A DNA stretch of 64,000 nt from Paracoccus shanxieyensis (GCF_009711265.1 NZ_WMII01000003.1:186001-250000), one strand, 5' to 3'; positions 1-9,808 are shown, counted from the first letter of the stretch. Notes: a model not told the origin generated them from the letters alone. Numbers and translations: made by a program.

Positions 1-620
1 AGATCGGTGAAATGCGCGCCCAGACCCGCCTCGCGCGCGGCCCATGCCAGCGCCTCGACGGTGGCGTAATCTTCGGGGTTCTGCGCGTCGGCCGCAAAAT
101 GCACCTCTTCGGCAGGGGTGCAGATCTGGCCGAAGCGGTCCACCAGCGCCTCGTGCAGGCCGTTGAACTGGTCGCAATCCGCACCCAGCACGCCCGCCGC
201 CTGCTGCTGTTCAAACCACAGCCACTGGAACGAGGCGGATTCGTAAAGCGAGGTCGGGGTGTCGGCGTTGTATTCCAGCAGCTTGGCCGGACCCTTGCCG
301 TCATAGGACAGGTCCATGCGGCCATAAAGCTCGGGCTCGCCCCGGCTCCAGCTTGCGGCGACGAAATCCCAATGCGTGCGGGGGATGTCCATCCGCTGCA
401 TCAGCTCTTCGTCGCGGGTGATGCGGTCCACGGCCTCGCGGCACATGGCATGCAGCTCGGCGGCCGGGTCTTCCAGATCCTCCTCGATCTGGCGCAGGGT
501 GAAGGCATAGGCGCTGGTTTCGTCCCAATAGGGTTCTCCGCCCATGTCCGCGAAGGTGAAGCCCAGTTCCTCGGCCTCGGCGCGCCAGTTGGGGCGTTCG
601 GGCAGGGTGCGTTTTTCCAT
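1..620 (-). CDS. Glutathionylspermidine synthase-family ATP-grasp protein (partial, N-terminal part)
   Basis: The gene starts at 620 and runs off the left edge, so only about 206 N-terminal residues are visible. The protein begins MEKRTLPERPNWRAEAEELG. It contains the stretch LLEYNADTPTSLYESASFQW, typical of the pre-ATP-grasp part of the glutathionylspermidine synthase/YgiC/YjfC family. These proteins form amide bonds between a carboxylate and an amine, but the substrate of most bacterial members is unknown. A strong AAGGAGAG ribosome site a few bases before the ATG fixes the start. The ATP-grasp catalytic core is outside the window, so activity cannot be judged. The family assignment is fairly sure; the substrate is not known. 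Confidence 0.8.
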   Translation of the reverse strand, partial: MEKRTLPERPNWRAEAEELGFTFADMGGEPYWDETSAYAFTLRQIEEDLEDPAAELHAMCREAVDRITRDEELMQRMDIPRTHWDFVAASWSRGEPELYGRMDLSYDGKGPAKLLEYNADTPTSLYESASFQWLWFEQQQAAGVLGADCDQFNGLHEALVDRFGQICTPAEEVHFAADAQNPEDYATVEALAWAAREAGLGAHFTD

Positions 621-648
621 GATCTCTCCTTGCCCCCCGAGATGGACG

Positions 649-663
649 ACCGGGCGGCCCGGT
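649..663. repeat. Perfect 15-bp palindrome upstream of the ATP-grasp gene
   Basis: The bases ACCGGGC-G-GCCCGGT form seven-base arms around one central base. It lies 28 bases before the start of the ATP-grasp gene and about 80 bases beyond the end of the VIT-family gene. No T-run follows on either strand, so it does not look like an intrinsic terminator. It could be an operator or an mRNA hairpin. Confidence 0.4.
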
Positions 664-745
664 GCAAGTCCGAAGCGCGCTTTTTGCCGTCCGACGGTCC
701 CGGAAGGGTCAGGTGCGGATCACGACAGCGGGGGGCAAGGCGCCG

Positions 746-1465
746 TCAGACCGCGATGCCGAACAGGCTGCCGATGCCCGCCGTGATCGCCAGCGCGACG
801 CTGCCGCCGCCCACGACACGCAGCACGGCGCGCGCGGGATGCGCGCCACCCGCCCATGCCCCCAGCGCCCCCAGCAGCGCCAGCGCGATCAGCACGGCGA
901 CCAGCACCGTGGCGATGACCGCGTTTTCCGGGGCCAGCACGGCGGCGGTCAAGGGCACGGCGGCGGCGATGCTGAAGGTCGCGGCCGAGGCCAGCGCCGC
1001 CTGCACCGGATTGGCGCTCGAGGCGTCCGACAGGCCAAGTTCGTCGCGGATATGCGCGCCAAGAGCGTCGCGTTCGCTGACCTCGCGCGCCGCCTGCAAG
1101 GCCGTGCCGGGCGACATGCCGCGCGATTCATAGATCGCGGCCAGCTCGTGCAGTTCCTGATCCGGCATGTCCTGCAGGGCCGCACGTTCGCGGGCAATGT
1201 CGGCGCGTTCGGTATCGGATTGCGAACTGACCGAGACATATTCGCCCATGGCCATGGACAGCGCGCCCGCCACAAGGCCCGCCGCGCCCGCGATCAGGAT
1301 CGGGTCCGGTCCGGGATTGGCGGCGGCGACGCCGACGATCAGCGCGCCGACCGAAACGATGCCGTCATTCGCGCCCAGCACCGAGGCGCGCAGCCAGCCC
1401 ATCCGATTGACATAATGCGGGTCATCGGGATGGGCAGTTGGATCGTGACTAATGCTCTGGCTCAT
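746..1465 (-). CDS. VIT/CCC1-family iron/manganese transporter
   Basis: A 239-residue membrane protein of the VIT1/CCC1 family, whose known members move Fe2+ or Mn2+ out of the cytoplasm (into vacuoles in eukaryotes). The N-terminal NRMGWLRASVLGANDGIVS motif and the AMGEYVSVSSQSD motif after the second membrane segment are family hallmarks. A charged cytoplasmic stretch (roughly residues 90-150) is followed by three more hydrophobic segments, giving the usual five. I chose the ATG at 1465, preceded by AAAGGCGG, over longer in-frame starts with non-hydrophobic, Cys/Arg-rich extensions. It lies 80 bases downstream of sitD in the same direction, so it may be co-transcribed with the Mn/Fe importer. 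That would put an importer and a presumed exporter of the same metals together. Metal specificity is inferred. Confidence 0.88.
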   Translation of the reverse strand: MSQSISHDPTAHPDDPHYVNRMGWLRASVLGANDGIVSVGALIVGVAAANPGPDPILIAGAAGLVAGALSMAMGEYVSVSSQSDTERADIARERAALQDMPDQELHELAAIYESRGMSPGTALQAAREVSERDALGAHIRDELGLSDASSANPVQAALASAATFSIAAAVPLTAAVLAPENAVIATVLVAVLIALALLGALGAWAGGAHPARAVLRVVGGGSVALAITAGIGSLFGIAV

Positions 1466-1545
1466 GCGACCGCCTTTGCAAACTCTGAACAATAATGAAA
1501 AGTTTACAGTGCACCTTTCATATTTGGCCAGTCGCAGGGCGTCGT

Positions 1546-2376
1546 TCAACCGGCGACATTCCGCCGCGTGGCAATGTTTCGCCACAAGAAGGCCAGAATG
1601 AACTGCGCCGTCAGCACCAGAACGATGGTCGGGGCCGGGGCGCTGTCCAGCCAGAAGGCGGACCAGACGCCGATCAGCGTGCTGACCGCCGCCACAGCGA
1701 CCGCGACCGCCAGCATTGCCGACAGCCGACGCGTCATCAGAAACGCGACCGCCCCCGGCGCGATCAGCAGCGCCACCGCCAGAATGATCCCGACCGAACT
1801 GAGCATGGCCACCACCGTGGCCGAGATCATCGCCAGCATGCCGTAATCCAGCCAGCGCGTCCGCAGGCCGGACACCCGGGCCTGCACCGGATCAAAGGCC
1901 ACCAGCGCAAGATCGCGCCATTTCAGCAGCACCAGCGCACCCACCACGGCCGAGATCAGACCGGCCAGCCGCAGATCCTCGGGTCCGATGCCCAGCATGT
2001 TGCCAAACAGGATGTGGTCCAGATGCAGGTCGGAAGGAATGGCCGTGTAAAGCACGACCCCCAGCCCGAACATGCCCGACATCACCACGCCCAGCACCGT
2101 GTCGCGCTTGACGCGGCTGTTTTCCTGCAACCATCCCGCCATCAGCGCCGAGCCAAGCCCCGCCGCAAAAGCGCCGATGATCAGCGGCAGCCCCGCGACA
2201 TAGGCCAGCACGACGCCCGGCAGGATGGCATGGCTGATGGCATCGCCCATCAGCGACCAGCCGCGCAGCACCAGAAAGCAGGACAACAACCCCGCCGGGA
2301 CCGAGATCGCCAAGCCGATCAGCGCCGCATCACGCATGAAGGGAAAGCTGAAGGGCAGGGTCAGCCATTCCATCAT
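1546..2376 (-). CDS. sitD: Manganese/iron ABC transporter permease (second permease)
   Basis: A 276-residue inner-membrane permease of the ABC-3 (ZnuB/SitC/MntC) family, with eight or nine hydrophobic segments. The conserved cytoplasmic loop GWSLMGDAISHAILPGVVLA contacts the ATPase. The start overlaps the end of the preceding permease by 4 bases. Two adjacent ATGs (2376 and 2373) follow an AGGAGG ribosome site, and either could be used. Together with SitC it would form the heterodimeric membrane channel for the divalent metal delivered by SitA. Confidence 0.9.
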   Translation of the reverse strand: MMEWLTLPFSFPFMRDAALIGLAISVPAGLLSCFLVLRGWSLMGDAISHAILPGVVLAYVAGLPLIIGAFAAGLGSALMAGWLQENSRVKRDTVLGVVMSGMFGLGVVLYTAIPSDLHLDHILFGNMLGIGPEDLRLAGLISAVVGALVLLKWRDLALVAFDPVQARVSGLRTRWLDYGMLAMISATVVAMLSSVGIILAVALLIAPGAVAFLMTRRLSAMLAVAVAVAAVSTLIGVWSAFWLDSAPAPTIVLVLTAQFILAFLWRNIATRRNVAG

Positions 2377-3233
2377 TGCGCCTCCTGCAAGACCGCGCGG
2401 CTGCGGCGGCGGGCGGCCAGCAGCCCATGCTTGGGGGCAAAGACAAAGGCGCTCAGAAAGATCAGCGTTTGCAGGCAGACGATCACGCCGCCCGTCGCCC
2501 CGTCCAGAAAGAACGAGATATAGGCCCCCAGCGCCGATGTCCCCGCGCCGATCGCCACGGACAGCACGATCAGTCGCGGAAAGCGGTCGGTCAGCAGATA
2601 GGCCGTGGCCCCCGGTGTCACCACCAGCGCCACGACCAGAAACGCGCCCACCGTCTGCATCGCCGCCACCGTCGAGGCCGACAGCAGCGTGAAGAACAAG
2701 ACCCGCAGCGCCTGCGGACGCAGACCGATGGTGCGGGCGTGGTTTTCGTCAAAGAACACCACCATCAGGTCACGCCATTTCAGCGACAGGATCAGCAGCG
2801 AGACGCCGCCGATCAGCGCCAGTTGCAGCGTGTCTGCGGGCGTGATGGCAAGGATGTTGCCCATGGTGATCGTCTGCACGCTGACAGCCATCGGGTTCAG
2901 CGACACCATGAACAGACCCAGCCCGAAAAAGCCGGTGAAGATCAGCCCGATGATCGCATCTTCCTTGAGACCGCTGCGCTGGTTCAGAAACAGCATGGTC
3001 AGCGCCGCCAGGCCGCCCGACAGAAACGCCCCCAGCGCGAAGGGCAGCCCCAGCATATAGGCTCCGGCCACCCCCGGCACGATGGAATGCGACAGCGCAT
3101 CGCCGATCAGCGACCAGCCCTTCAGCATCAGATAGGCCGACAGAAAGGCGCAGACCGCGCCGACCAGCGCCGAGACCCAGATCGCATTGAACATGTAGCT
3201 GTATTGAAAAGGCACAAGCAGCGCGTCGATCAT
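2373..3233 (-). CDS. sitC: Manganese/iron ABC transporter permease (first permease)
   Basis: A 286-residue ABC-3 family permease, paralogous to its downstream neighbour. The signature loop [20 protein letters not shown] lies near residue 40, and several hydrophobic helices follow. Two consecutive permease genes are typical of Sit/Mnt-type importers for Mn2+ and Fe2+, whereas ZnuABC zinc importers usually have one. The ATG overlaps the stop of sitB by 4 bases, which suggests translational coupling. The C-terminal tail is basic and cytoplasmic. Confidence 0.9.
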   Translation of the reverse strand: MIDALLVPFQYSYMFNAIWVSALVGAVCAFLSAYLMLKGWSLIGDALSHSIVPGVAGAYMLGLPFALGAFLSGGLAALTMLFLNQRSGLKEDAIIGLIFTGFFGLGLFMVSLNPMAVSVQTITMGNILAITPADTLQLALIGGVSLLILSLKWRDLMVVFFDENHARTIGLRPQALRVLFFTLLSASTVAAMQTVGAFLVVALVVTPGATAYLLTDRFPRLIVLSVAIGAGTSALGAYISFFLDGATGGVIVCLQTLIFLSAFVFAPKHGLLAARRRSRAVLQEAQ

Positions 3234-4084
3234 TTGGGCGAAACTTCCGTATTGCGCTGCTTGCCGTCGTAAAAGACCAGCGGCCGTTCATCATCAGACA
3301 GCACCGTCAGCCCGCGCGGGTCGTCATCGTCATGCAGGTTCGGTCCGCCCAGCGTGAAATGGCGCAAGACGCCGCCAAAGGCCTCGCGCAGGTTTTCGGG
3401 GGTAAAGACTTCGGGCGTGGGGCCCGACGCCAGCACCGTGCCCTTGACCAGCACCACCCGGTCGCAAAATTCCGGGACCGAGCCCAGGTCGTGGGTCGAA
3501 ACCAGCATCACCCGGCCCTCGGCCCGCATCTGGCGCAGCAATTCGATGATCGCGGCCTCGGTCTTTACATCGACGCCGGTAAAGGGTTCGTCCAGCAGGA
3601 TGACCGAGGCGCCCTGCGCCAGCGCGCGCGCCAGAAAGACGCGCTTTTTCTGGCCGCCCGACAACTCGCCGATCTGGCGGTGGCGAAACTCCTGCATGTT
3701 GACGCGGGCCAGGGCCTCATCGACGGCGCGGCGGTCGGCATCGCGGGCGCGGCGCAGAAAGCCCATATGGCCGTAACGGCCCATCATCACCACATCCTGC
3801 ACCAGCACCGGAAAGGTCCAGTCCACCTCCTCGGATTGCGGCACATAGGCGATCAGGTTCTGCCGCAGCGCCTGCGCGACCGACATGCCCAGAACCTGAA
3901 CCGTCCCGCGCGAGGCCGGGACAAAGCCCATCAGCGCCTTGAACAATGTGGATTTCCCGGCCCCGTTCACGCCGACAAGCGCGGTGACGCTGCCTTGCGG
4001 CACGGTGAAGCTGGCATCGCGCAAGGCGGTGAAGCCGTTGCGATAGGTGACGGTCAGGCCCTGTGCCGCGATGCCCTCAGCCAT
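3230..4084 (-). CDS. sitB: Manganese/iron ABC transporter ATP-binding protein
   Basis: A 284-residue ABC ATPase that powers the metal importer. Walker [10 protein letters not shown] is at residues 38-46, the signature LSGGQ at 141-145, Walker B VILLDEP at 161-167 and the switch His in STHD at 198. After the usual domain there is an acidic tail with a DDDD cluster (about residues 250-255). The start overlaps the end of sitA by 8 bases and the stop overlaps sitC, so the four transport genes form one tight operon. Confidence 0.92.
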   Translation of the reverse strand: MAEGIAAQGLTVTYRNGFTALRDASFTVPQGSVTALVGVNGAGKSTLFKALMGFVPASRGTVQVLGMSVAQALRQNLIAYVPQSEEVDWTFPVLVQDVVMMGRYGHMGFLRRARDADRRAVDEALARVNMQEFRHRQIGELSGGQKKRVFLARALAQGASVILLDEPFTGVDVKTEAAIIELLRQMRAEGRVMLVSTHDLGSVPEFCDRVVLVKGTVLASGPTPEVFTPENLREAFGGVLRHFTLGGPNLHDDDDPRGLTVLSDDERPLVFYDGKQRNTEVSPK

Positions 4085-4964
4085 TCGACAGCCCGTCGAC
4101 GATGGTTTCGGATGTCACCCGCAGCAGGTCCAGATAGGTCGGCACCGGCCCATCCGTTTCCGACAGGCTGTCGACATACAGCACGCCCCCATAGGCCGCG
4201 CCGGTTTCTGCAGCGATCTGCCGGGCCGGGCGGTCCGAGACGGTGCTTTCGGAAAACACCACCGGGATCTGATGCTGCTTGATGGCATCGACCACGCGGC
4301 GCACCTGCTGCGGCGTGCCCTGCGCATCGGCATTAATCGGCCACAGATAAAGCTCATTCAGGCCGAAATCCCGCGCGAGATAGGAAAACGCCCCCTCGGA
4401 TGTCACCAGCCAGCGCCGCGCTTCGGGCAGGGCGCGGGCGCGGTCGCGGATGGGCGCGATGGTCTGGGCGATCTGGCCCTTGTAGCGTCCGGCATTGGCC
4501 CGGTAATCGCCGCTGCCCGCCGGATCAAGCTGCGACAGCGCGGCGGCGATATTGTCGACATAGATCATCGCCGAATCCAGCGACATCCATGCATGGGGAT
4601 TGGGCTTGCCCTGATAGCTGCCCCCCGAAATCGGCATCGGCTGGATGCCTTCGGCCAGCGTGGCCGAGGGGATGTCGCCCAGATTGCGCAGGAATTGTTC
4701 GAACCACAGTTCAAGGTTCAGACCATTGCGCAGGATCAGCTGCGCATCGCGCACGCCGATCAGGTCGCTGGGGGTGGGTTCGTAATTGTGGATCTCGGCC
4801 CCCGGCTTGGTGATCGACACCACCTCGGCGCGGTCGCCTGCGACATTGCGGGCCATATCGGCCAGAATGGTGAAGGTCGTGGCGATCTTCGGGCGGCTGC
4901 CCTGTGCCAGCGCGGGGGTGGCCAAGCTGGCAACTGCGGCGGCTAGAAAACTTCTGCGATCCAT
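4077..4964 (-). CDS. sitA: Periplasmic Mn/Fe-binding protein of the SitABCD importer
   Basis: A 295-residue cluster A-I substrate-binding protein. The N-terminus [20 protein letters not shown] has a twin-arginine-like RRSFL motif and an AxA cleavage site, so export as a Tat substrate is plausible. Metal ligands can be read as H59 ([10 protein letters not shown]), H124 (NPHAWM), E190 (TSEGAFSY) and D265. A His-His-Glu-Asp set is the Mn/Fe type; zinc proteins carry a third His and usually a His-rich loop, which is absent here. Two adjacent ATGs exist (4967 and 4964). The second sits at better distance from AGGAG and I prefer it. The gene is divergent from the Fur-family regulator, with two palindromes between them. 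Confidence 0.9.
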   Translation of the reverse strand: MDRRSFLAAAVASLATPALAQGSRPKIATTFTILADMARNVAGDRAEVVSITKPGAEIHNYEPTPSDLIGVRDAQLILRNGLNLELWFEQFLRNLGDIPSATLAEGIQPMPISGGSYQGKPNPHAWMSLDSAMIYVDNIAAALSQLDPAGSGDYRANAGRYKGQIAQTIAPIRDRARALPEARRWLVTSEGAFSYLARDFGLNELYLWPINADAQGTPQQVRRVVDAIKQHQIPVVFSESTVSDRPARQIAAETGAAYGGVLYVDSLSETDGPVPTYLDLLRVTSETIVDGLSNG

Positions 4965-4991
4965 CATGCTCTCCTGCTTGCCTCTATTATC

Positions 4992-5006
4992 TGCGAGTGG
5001 TTCGCA
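4992..5006. promoter_or_regulatory. Candidate Fur/Mur operator 1
   Basis: TGCGA-N5-TCGCA, a palindrome with perfect 5-base arms in the sitA/mur divergent spacer. Its centre is 29 bases from that of a second palindrome at 5020-5036. Both overlap a direct repeat, TTCGCAACTG at 5001-5010 and 5030-5039. The spacing, close to three helical turns, suggests binding of two dimers on one face. Inferred from position and symmetry only. Confidence 0.45.
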
Positions 5007-5019
5007 ACTGTCAAGCCAG

Positions 5020-5036
5020 TTGTAAATCATTCGCAA
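5020..5036. promoter_or_regulatory. Candidate Fur/Mur operator 2
   Basis: The 17-mer TTGTAAATCATTCGCAA is close to palindromic: 12 of the 16 non-central positions match its reverse complement, with outer TTG/CAA and inner AAT/ATT symmetric. This A/T-rich, NAT-centred layout resembles Fur-superfamily sites. It lies in the divergent spacer between sitA and the Fur-family gene and could control both. A weaker inverted repeat, CAACT-N8-AGTTG (5005-5022), joins the two sites. Confidence 0.55.
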
Positions 5037-5080
5037 CTGACCGGCGTTGTGTTTTTCGCAAAACCGCGCCAAACAGAGGC

Positions 5081-5494
5081 ATGGAACGTGCGGAAGAATT
5101 CGAGCAGGCGCTGCGCCGTGCAGGCGTCAGGATCACCCGGCAACGGGCGGCCCTGCTGCGCGTGCTGGCGGCGGCCGACGATCATCCCGATGCGAACCAG
5201 CTTTATCAGCGCGCCACGGAGGCCGGGGCGGGCGTGTCGCTGGCGACCGTCTATCGCACGCTGTCGGCGCTTGAGGCGCAGGGCGTGATCCTGAAGCTGG
5301 AATTTGAAGGCGAGGCCGCGCGGTTCGAGCCTGCGGACGGCACGCATCACGATCACATGATCGACGTGGAAACCGGCGAGGTCACCGAATTCGTCAACGA
5401 GCGGATCGAGAAGCTGCAAGCCGAGATCGCCGCCGAACTGGGCTATGAAATCGTCCGCCACCGGCTGGAGCTTTACGTCCGCCGCAAGACATGA
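5081..5494 (+). CDS. mur: Fur-family metalloregulator, Mur-like (manganese-responsive)
   Basis: A 137-residue Fur-superfamily repressor. The winged-helix domain covers residues 1-80, with recognition segment SLATVYRTLSALEAQGVI. The dimerisation/metal domain carries HHDH at 89-92 and the GEVTEF strand. There is no cysteine in the protein, so the structural CxxC zinc site of Zur and many Fur proteins is missing, as expected for the rhizobial/Rhodobacterales Mur branch. The ATG at 5081 gives the normal family length. It is divergent from sitABCD, its likely target. The stop overlaps the next gene by 4 bases. Function as a Mn-dependent repressor is inferred from the lack of Cys and the neighbourhood; an iron-responsive Fur is the alternative. 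Confidence 0.82.
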   Translation: MERAEEFEQALRRAGVRITRQRAALLRVLAAADDHPDANQLYQRATEAGAGVSLATVYRTLSALEAQGVILKLEFEGEAARFEPADGTHHDHMIDVETGEVTEFVNERIEKLQAEIAAELGYEIVRHRLELYVRRKT

Positions 5495-5850
5495 GCCTGA
5501 CCGTCTTTGACAAGATCATTTCAGATCGCGGGTCGAAATACGCGGTCTCGGGCGGTCCCGCCACCACCCGCGCCGAGGCCGGGGCGCTGCTGGATGACCT
5601 GAAGCGCAGCAAACGCTTCGCCAAGGCCACCCATAACACATGGGCCGGGATCCTGTCGGGCGAGCCGGTCAAGGAGGATGACGGCGAAAGCGGGGCCGCG
5701 CAGATCATCCTGCAAATGCTGGAGCGTGCCGGGCTGACCGATCATGTGGTGATCGTGACGCGCTGGTATGGCGGCAAGCATCTGGGCGGCGACCGCTTTC
5801 GCCATGTCGTCGATGCGGTGCGTCACTATCTGGCCGAAACCGGGCGCTAG
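5491..5850 (+). CDS. IMPACT/YigZ (UPF0029) family protein, short form
   Basis: A 119-residue protein limited to the UPF0029 N-terminal domain of the YigZ/IMPACT family. The motif RWYGGKHLGGDRFRHVVDAV is diagnostic, as is the earlier KSKRF-like segment KRSKRFAKATHNTWA. The C-terminal ferredoxin-like domain found in YigZ (about 200 residues) is absent, so this is a single-domain form. Biochemical role is unclear; eukaryotic IMPACT links to translational control. It overlaps the regulator stop as ATGA. Its own stop TAG overlaps that of the convergent DUF2237 gene in the shared bases CTAG. Confidence 0.82.
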   Translation: MSLTVFDKIISDRGSKYAVSGGPATTRAEAGALLDDLKRSKRFAKATHNTWAGILSGEPVKEDDGESGAAQIILQMLERAGLTDHVVIVTRWYGGKHLGGDRFRHVVDAVRHYLAETGR

Positions 5851-6215
5851 CCCGGCACGGCATGGCTGCGCAGCAGTTCCATCGGCACGATGTCCAGCGT
5901 GCGTTGATGCGTGGCCTCCAGCACCACCTGCGGCGCGGCGAATTCCTGCGCGGCCTGCAGAAAACGCGCGGCGCACAGGCACCAGCGGTCGCCGGGCTTC
6001 AATCCGGCAAAGCGGTATTCCGGCCGCGGCGTGCTGAGATCGTTGCCCAGATATTTCGACAGCGCCAGAAACTCTGCCGTCACCACGACGCAGACGGTAT
6101 GTCGCCCGCTGTCCTCGGGGCCGGTATTGCAGCAGCCGTCGCGGAAAAACCCTGTCAGCGGCTGGTTGGAACAGGGGGCAAGCGTCCCGCCCAGCACGTT
6201 CAAAGATGCGTCCAT
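5847..6215 (-). CDS. DUF2237 family protein
   Basis: A 122-residue conserved protein of unknown function. It is recognised by the near-invariant blocks NVLGGTLAPCSNQPLTGFFR, DGCCNTGPEDSGRHTVC and GLKPGDRWCLCAARF, which are rich in conserved cysteines. A GGAGAT ribosome site precedes the ATG at 6215. It is cytoplasmic, without signal or membrane segments. The cysteine pairs suggest a metal or redox role, but no function is established. It is followed 28 bases downstream by the end of pth in the same direction, so the two may share a transcript. Confidence 0.88.
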   Translation of the reverse strand: MDASLNVLGGTLAPCSNQPLTGFFRDGCCNTGPEDSGRHTVCVVVTAEFLALSKYLGNDLSTPRPEYRFAGLKPGDRWCLCAARFLQAAQEFAAPQVVLEATHQRTLDIVPMELLRSHAVPG

Positions 6216-6243
6216 GATCGGATCTCCTTTCGCTGACCTTTCG

Positions 6244-6993
6244 TCACCGGAAACGCTCGCTGAGCGCGCGCAGGCGGTCTGTCAGGGTCTGCGGGGCGTC
6301 AGATTCGGGCGGGCGTTCCGGGGCTGGCCGGGTGGCGGGCTGGGCTGTGGCGCGCGGCTCATTGCGCGCAGGGCTGGACTTTGCGGCTGCGGCTGCGGTT
6401 TGCGGCGCGGTGCCGCTGTTTCGTGGGGGCGACATGCGCATTGCGACCGCATTCAGAAACCGCGCATCCTCGCCCGCAGCCAAAGCCCCGGCCCCGTCCG
6501 AGATGCCGCGCAGCAGGTCGTCCAGCATTCCCGCCTCAGTCTTGGCGAAATCGTCCAGCACATATCCCGCCACGCGATCCTTGTGGCCGGGATGCCCGAT
6601 GCCGATGCGCATGCGCCCGTAAGCCTCGCCGATATGCTGGTGGATCGAGCGCAACCCGTTATGCCCGGCATGGCCGCCGCCCAGTTTCAGCCGCACCTTG
6701 CCCGGCGCCAGATCCAGCTCGTCATGCAGGACGATGACATCGCCGGGCTCAAGCTTCAGATAGCGCATCGCCTCACCGACCGACTGGCCCGACAGGTTCA
6801 TGAAGGTGGCGGGTTTCAGCAGCGTGACGCGTTCGCCGCCCAGCCGGCCTTCGGAAATCTCGCCCTGAAACCGCGCGCGCCAGGGCGAGAAACCGTGATC
6901 GGCGGCAATCCGGTCCAAGGCCATGAAGCCGATATTGTGGCGGTTGCCTTGGTATTTCGCGCCGGGATTGCCCAGCCCCACGATCAGTTTCAT
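6244..6993 (-). CDS. pth: Peptidyl-tRNA hydrolase
   Basis: A 249-residue enzyme that frees tRNA from prematurely released peptidyl-tRNA. The N-terminus [20 protein letters not shown] contains the catalytic His of the GNRHNIGF motif (about residue 19); [10 protein letters not shown] and HDELDL follow. I chose the start at 6993 because CGGAGA precedes it at good spacing; an ATG 15 bases earlier would put that site inside the gene. The catalytic domain ends near residue 190. The last 60 residues are an Ala/Pro/Arg-rich low-complexity tail, longer than in most Pth proteins. It is divergent from clpP. Confidence 0.92.
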   Translation of the reverse strand: MKLIVGLGNPGAKYQGNRHNIGFMALDRIAADHGFSPWRARFQGEISEGRLGGERVTLLKPATFMNLSGQSVGEAMRYLKLEPGDVIVLHDELDLAPGKVRLKLGGGHAGHNGLRSIHQHIGEAYGRMRIGIGHPGHKDRVAGYVLDDFAKTEAGMLDDLLRGISDGAGALAAGEDARFLNAVAMRMSPPRNSGTAPQTAAAAAKSSPARNEPRATAQPATRPAPERPPESDAPQTLTDRLRALSERFR

Positions 6994-7189
6994 CGCATTC
7001 TCCGTCATTCGCGCGCAGGTTAGACGGCGGGGCGGAAAGGGGCAAATTTTATCGCTCTCTTGTCCTCGCCGCCCGGCGTTACTAAGACTCTGTCAAGGTT
7101 TCGTCTTTATGGGTTTGCCGACGCGGTCTGTCCGTGCGGGCGAATCAAGATGTAGGCCAAAGCAGGCAGGGACAAAGGCAAGGAAGCAC

Positions 7190-7819
7190 ATGCAAGATCC
7201 GGCAGAATTCTATATGAACACCCTTGTCCCGATGGTCGTGGAACAGACCAGCCGGGGTGAACGGGCCTATGACATTTTCTCGCGCCTGCTGAAGGAACGC
7301 ATCATTTTCCTGTCGGGGCCGGTGCATGACGGCATGGCCACGCTGATTTCGGCGCAATTGCTGTTTCTTGAGGCGGAAAACCCGACCAAGGACATCAGCA
7401 TGTATATCAACAGCCCCGGCGGTGTCGTGACCGCGGGCCTGTCGATCTATGACACGATGCAATATATCAAGCCGCGCATCTCGACGCTGGTGGTGGGGCA
7501 GGCGGCCTCGATGGGCTCGCTGCTGCTCTGTGCAGGCCAGCCCGGCTCGCGGTTCTCGCTGCCCAATTCGCGCGTCATGGTCCACCAGCCCTCGGGCGGG
7601 TTCCAGGGCCAGGCCACCGACATCCTGATCCACGCGCGCGAAACCGAAAAGCTGAAGCGCCGCCTGAATGAGATCTATGTCAAACATACCGGCCGCACGC
7701 TGGATGAGGTCGAGCAGGCGCTGGAGCGCGACCGGTTCATGTCCCCGCAAGAAGCCAAGGACTGGGGCCTGATCGACGAGATTCTGGAAGCCCGCGGCAA
7801 GGCCGAACCGGGAAGCTGA
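7190..7819 (+). CDS. clpP: ATP-dependent Clp protease proteolytic subunit
   Basis: A 209-residue serine protease that forms the tetradecameric barrel of ClpXP/ClpAP. The catalytic triad is S107 (GQAASMGS), H132 (VMVHQPSGG) and D181. The INSPGG strand (74-79) shapes the oxyanion region. The start at 7190 is set by AAGGAAG five bases upstream; in-frame sequence before it is not ClpP-like. clpX follows after 162 bases on the same strand. The pair performs regulated proteolysis, including heat-shock and cell-cycle substrates in alphaproteobacteria. Confidence 0.96.
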   Translation: MQDPAEFYMNTLVPMVVEQTSRGERAYDIFSRLLKERIIFLSGPVHDGMATLISAQLLFLEAENPTKDISMYINSPGGVVTAGLSIYDTMQYIKPRISTLVVGQAASMGSLLLCAGQPGSRFSLPNSRVMVHQPSGGFQGQATDILIHARETEKLKRRLNEIYVKHTGRTLDEVEQALERDRFMSPQEAKDWGLIDEILEARGKAEPGS

Positions 7820-7864
7820 CCCGTTCGGCGGTCCCTGCGAAACAGGGGCGTTTTGGGGATTGTG

Positions 7865-7955
7865 ACGGGCCGGGGTGGCCCGTAACATGTCCGGTAATCC
7901 TGCGCGGCGGACGCCGTGCGTGATGACAGGCGGTCGTCCGGCGATTTTGCCGGAC
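7865..7955 (+). other. Two hairpins between clpP and clpX
   Basis: The spacer contains ACGGGCC-N5-GGCCCGT (7865-7883) and GTCCGGC-GATTTT-GCCGGAC (7936-7955), each with perfect 7-base arms. Neither is followed by a T-run, so they look like mRNA structure or processing sites rather than terminators. The second ends 26 bases before the clpX start and could influence its translation. Confidence 0.45.
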
Positions 7956-7981
7956 CTCCGACAAAGACAGGGAACGATCAG

Positions 7982-9247
<1,266 letters not shown>

Positions 9248-9270
9248 GCCTTTGATGCGATGACATCGAA

Positions 9271-9297
9271 AAGCCGGGCCTTGCGCCCGGCTTTTTT
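9271..9297 (+). terminator. Intrinsic terminator of clpX
   Basis: AAGCCGGGC and GCCCGGCTT form a 9-bp stem around a short loop, followed by a run of T. It lies 24 bases after the clpX stop and probably ends the clpP-clpX transcript. Confidence 0.9.
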
Positions 9298-9433
9298 GAT
9301 CCCGATGCAATGCGATCAGCCGCAATGTCGCCGGGGACCCGACTGATTGCCAATGGCGGGGCGCGCAGCATCTGGACCTTTGCCCGGCTTTGCGCCATAT
9401 CTTCCTGAACTCCGATCGAAGAGGTTCTGACCC

Positions 9434-9808
9434 ATGTCGTTTCTCCTGCGCGCGCTGACCTGGTGGAACAGCCAGACCATCAACACTCAGGTCTGGACCC
9501 GTCTTTACGGCGAAAAGGTCGGGCAGGACGATCAGGGCAACGTCTATTACCAATCGGGCGGCGGCAAGCGGCGCTGGGTCATCTATAACGGCGAATCCGA
9601 GGCAAGCCGGGTGTCGCCGGAATGGCATGGCTGGCTGCATCACACCTATAAGCAGCCCCCCACGACCGAACCGCTGGCGCATCAGACCTGGGAAAAGCCG
9701 CATCAGGCCAACCAGACCGGCACCGCGGGCGCCTATCGTCCGGCAGGTTCGCTGTATCAGGCCGAGCCTGCCGCGCGGCGCGATTACGACGCATGGCAGC
9801 CCGAGTAA
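9434..9808 (+). CDS. NDUFA12-family NADH:ubiquinone oxidoreductase accessory subunit
   Basis: A 124-residue homologue of mitochondrial complex I subunit B17.2/NDUFA12, known as a supernumerary subunit in Paracoccus and relatives. The family core reads [25 protein letters not shown] and [15 protein letters not shown], followed by the characteristic [12 protein letters not shown] motif. It is a peripheral protein at the membrane-arm/matrix-arm junction, without a membrane segment of its own. The tail (about residues 95-124) is family-typical. It starts a co-directional group with mlaD (3-base gap) and a DUF2155 gene. The nuo operon is not in the window. Confidence 0.92.
   Translation: MSFLLRALTWWNSQTINTQVWTRLYGEKVGQDDQGNVYYQSGGGKRRWVIYNGESEASRVSPEWHGWLHHTYKQPPTTEPLAHQTWEKPHQANQTGTAGAYRPAGSLYQAEPAARRDYDAWQPE

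Noticed and set aside
4077..4964. Zinc-binding ZnuA identity for the periplasmic protein
   Set aside because: The third ligand is Glu, there is no His-rich loop, and two permease genes follow; all point to Mn/Fe.
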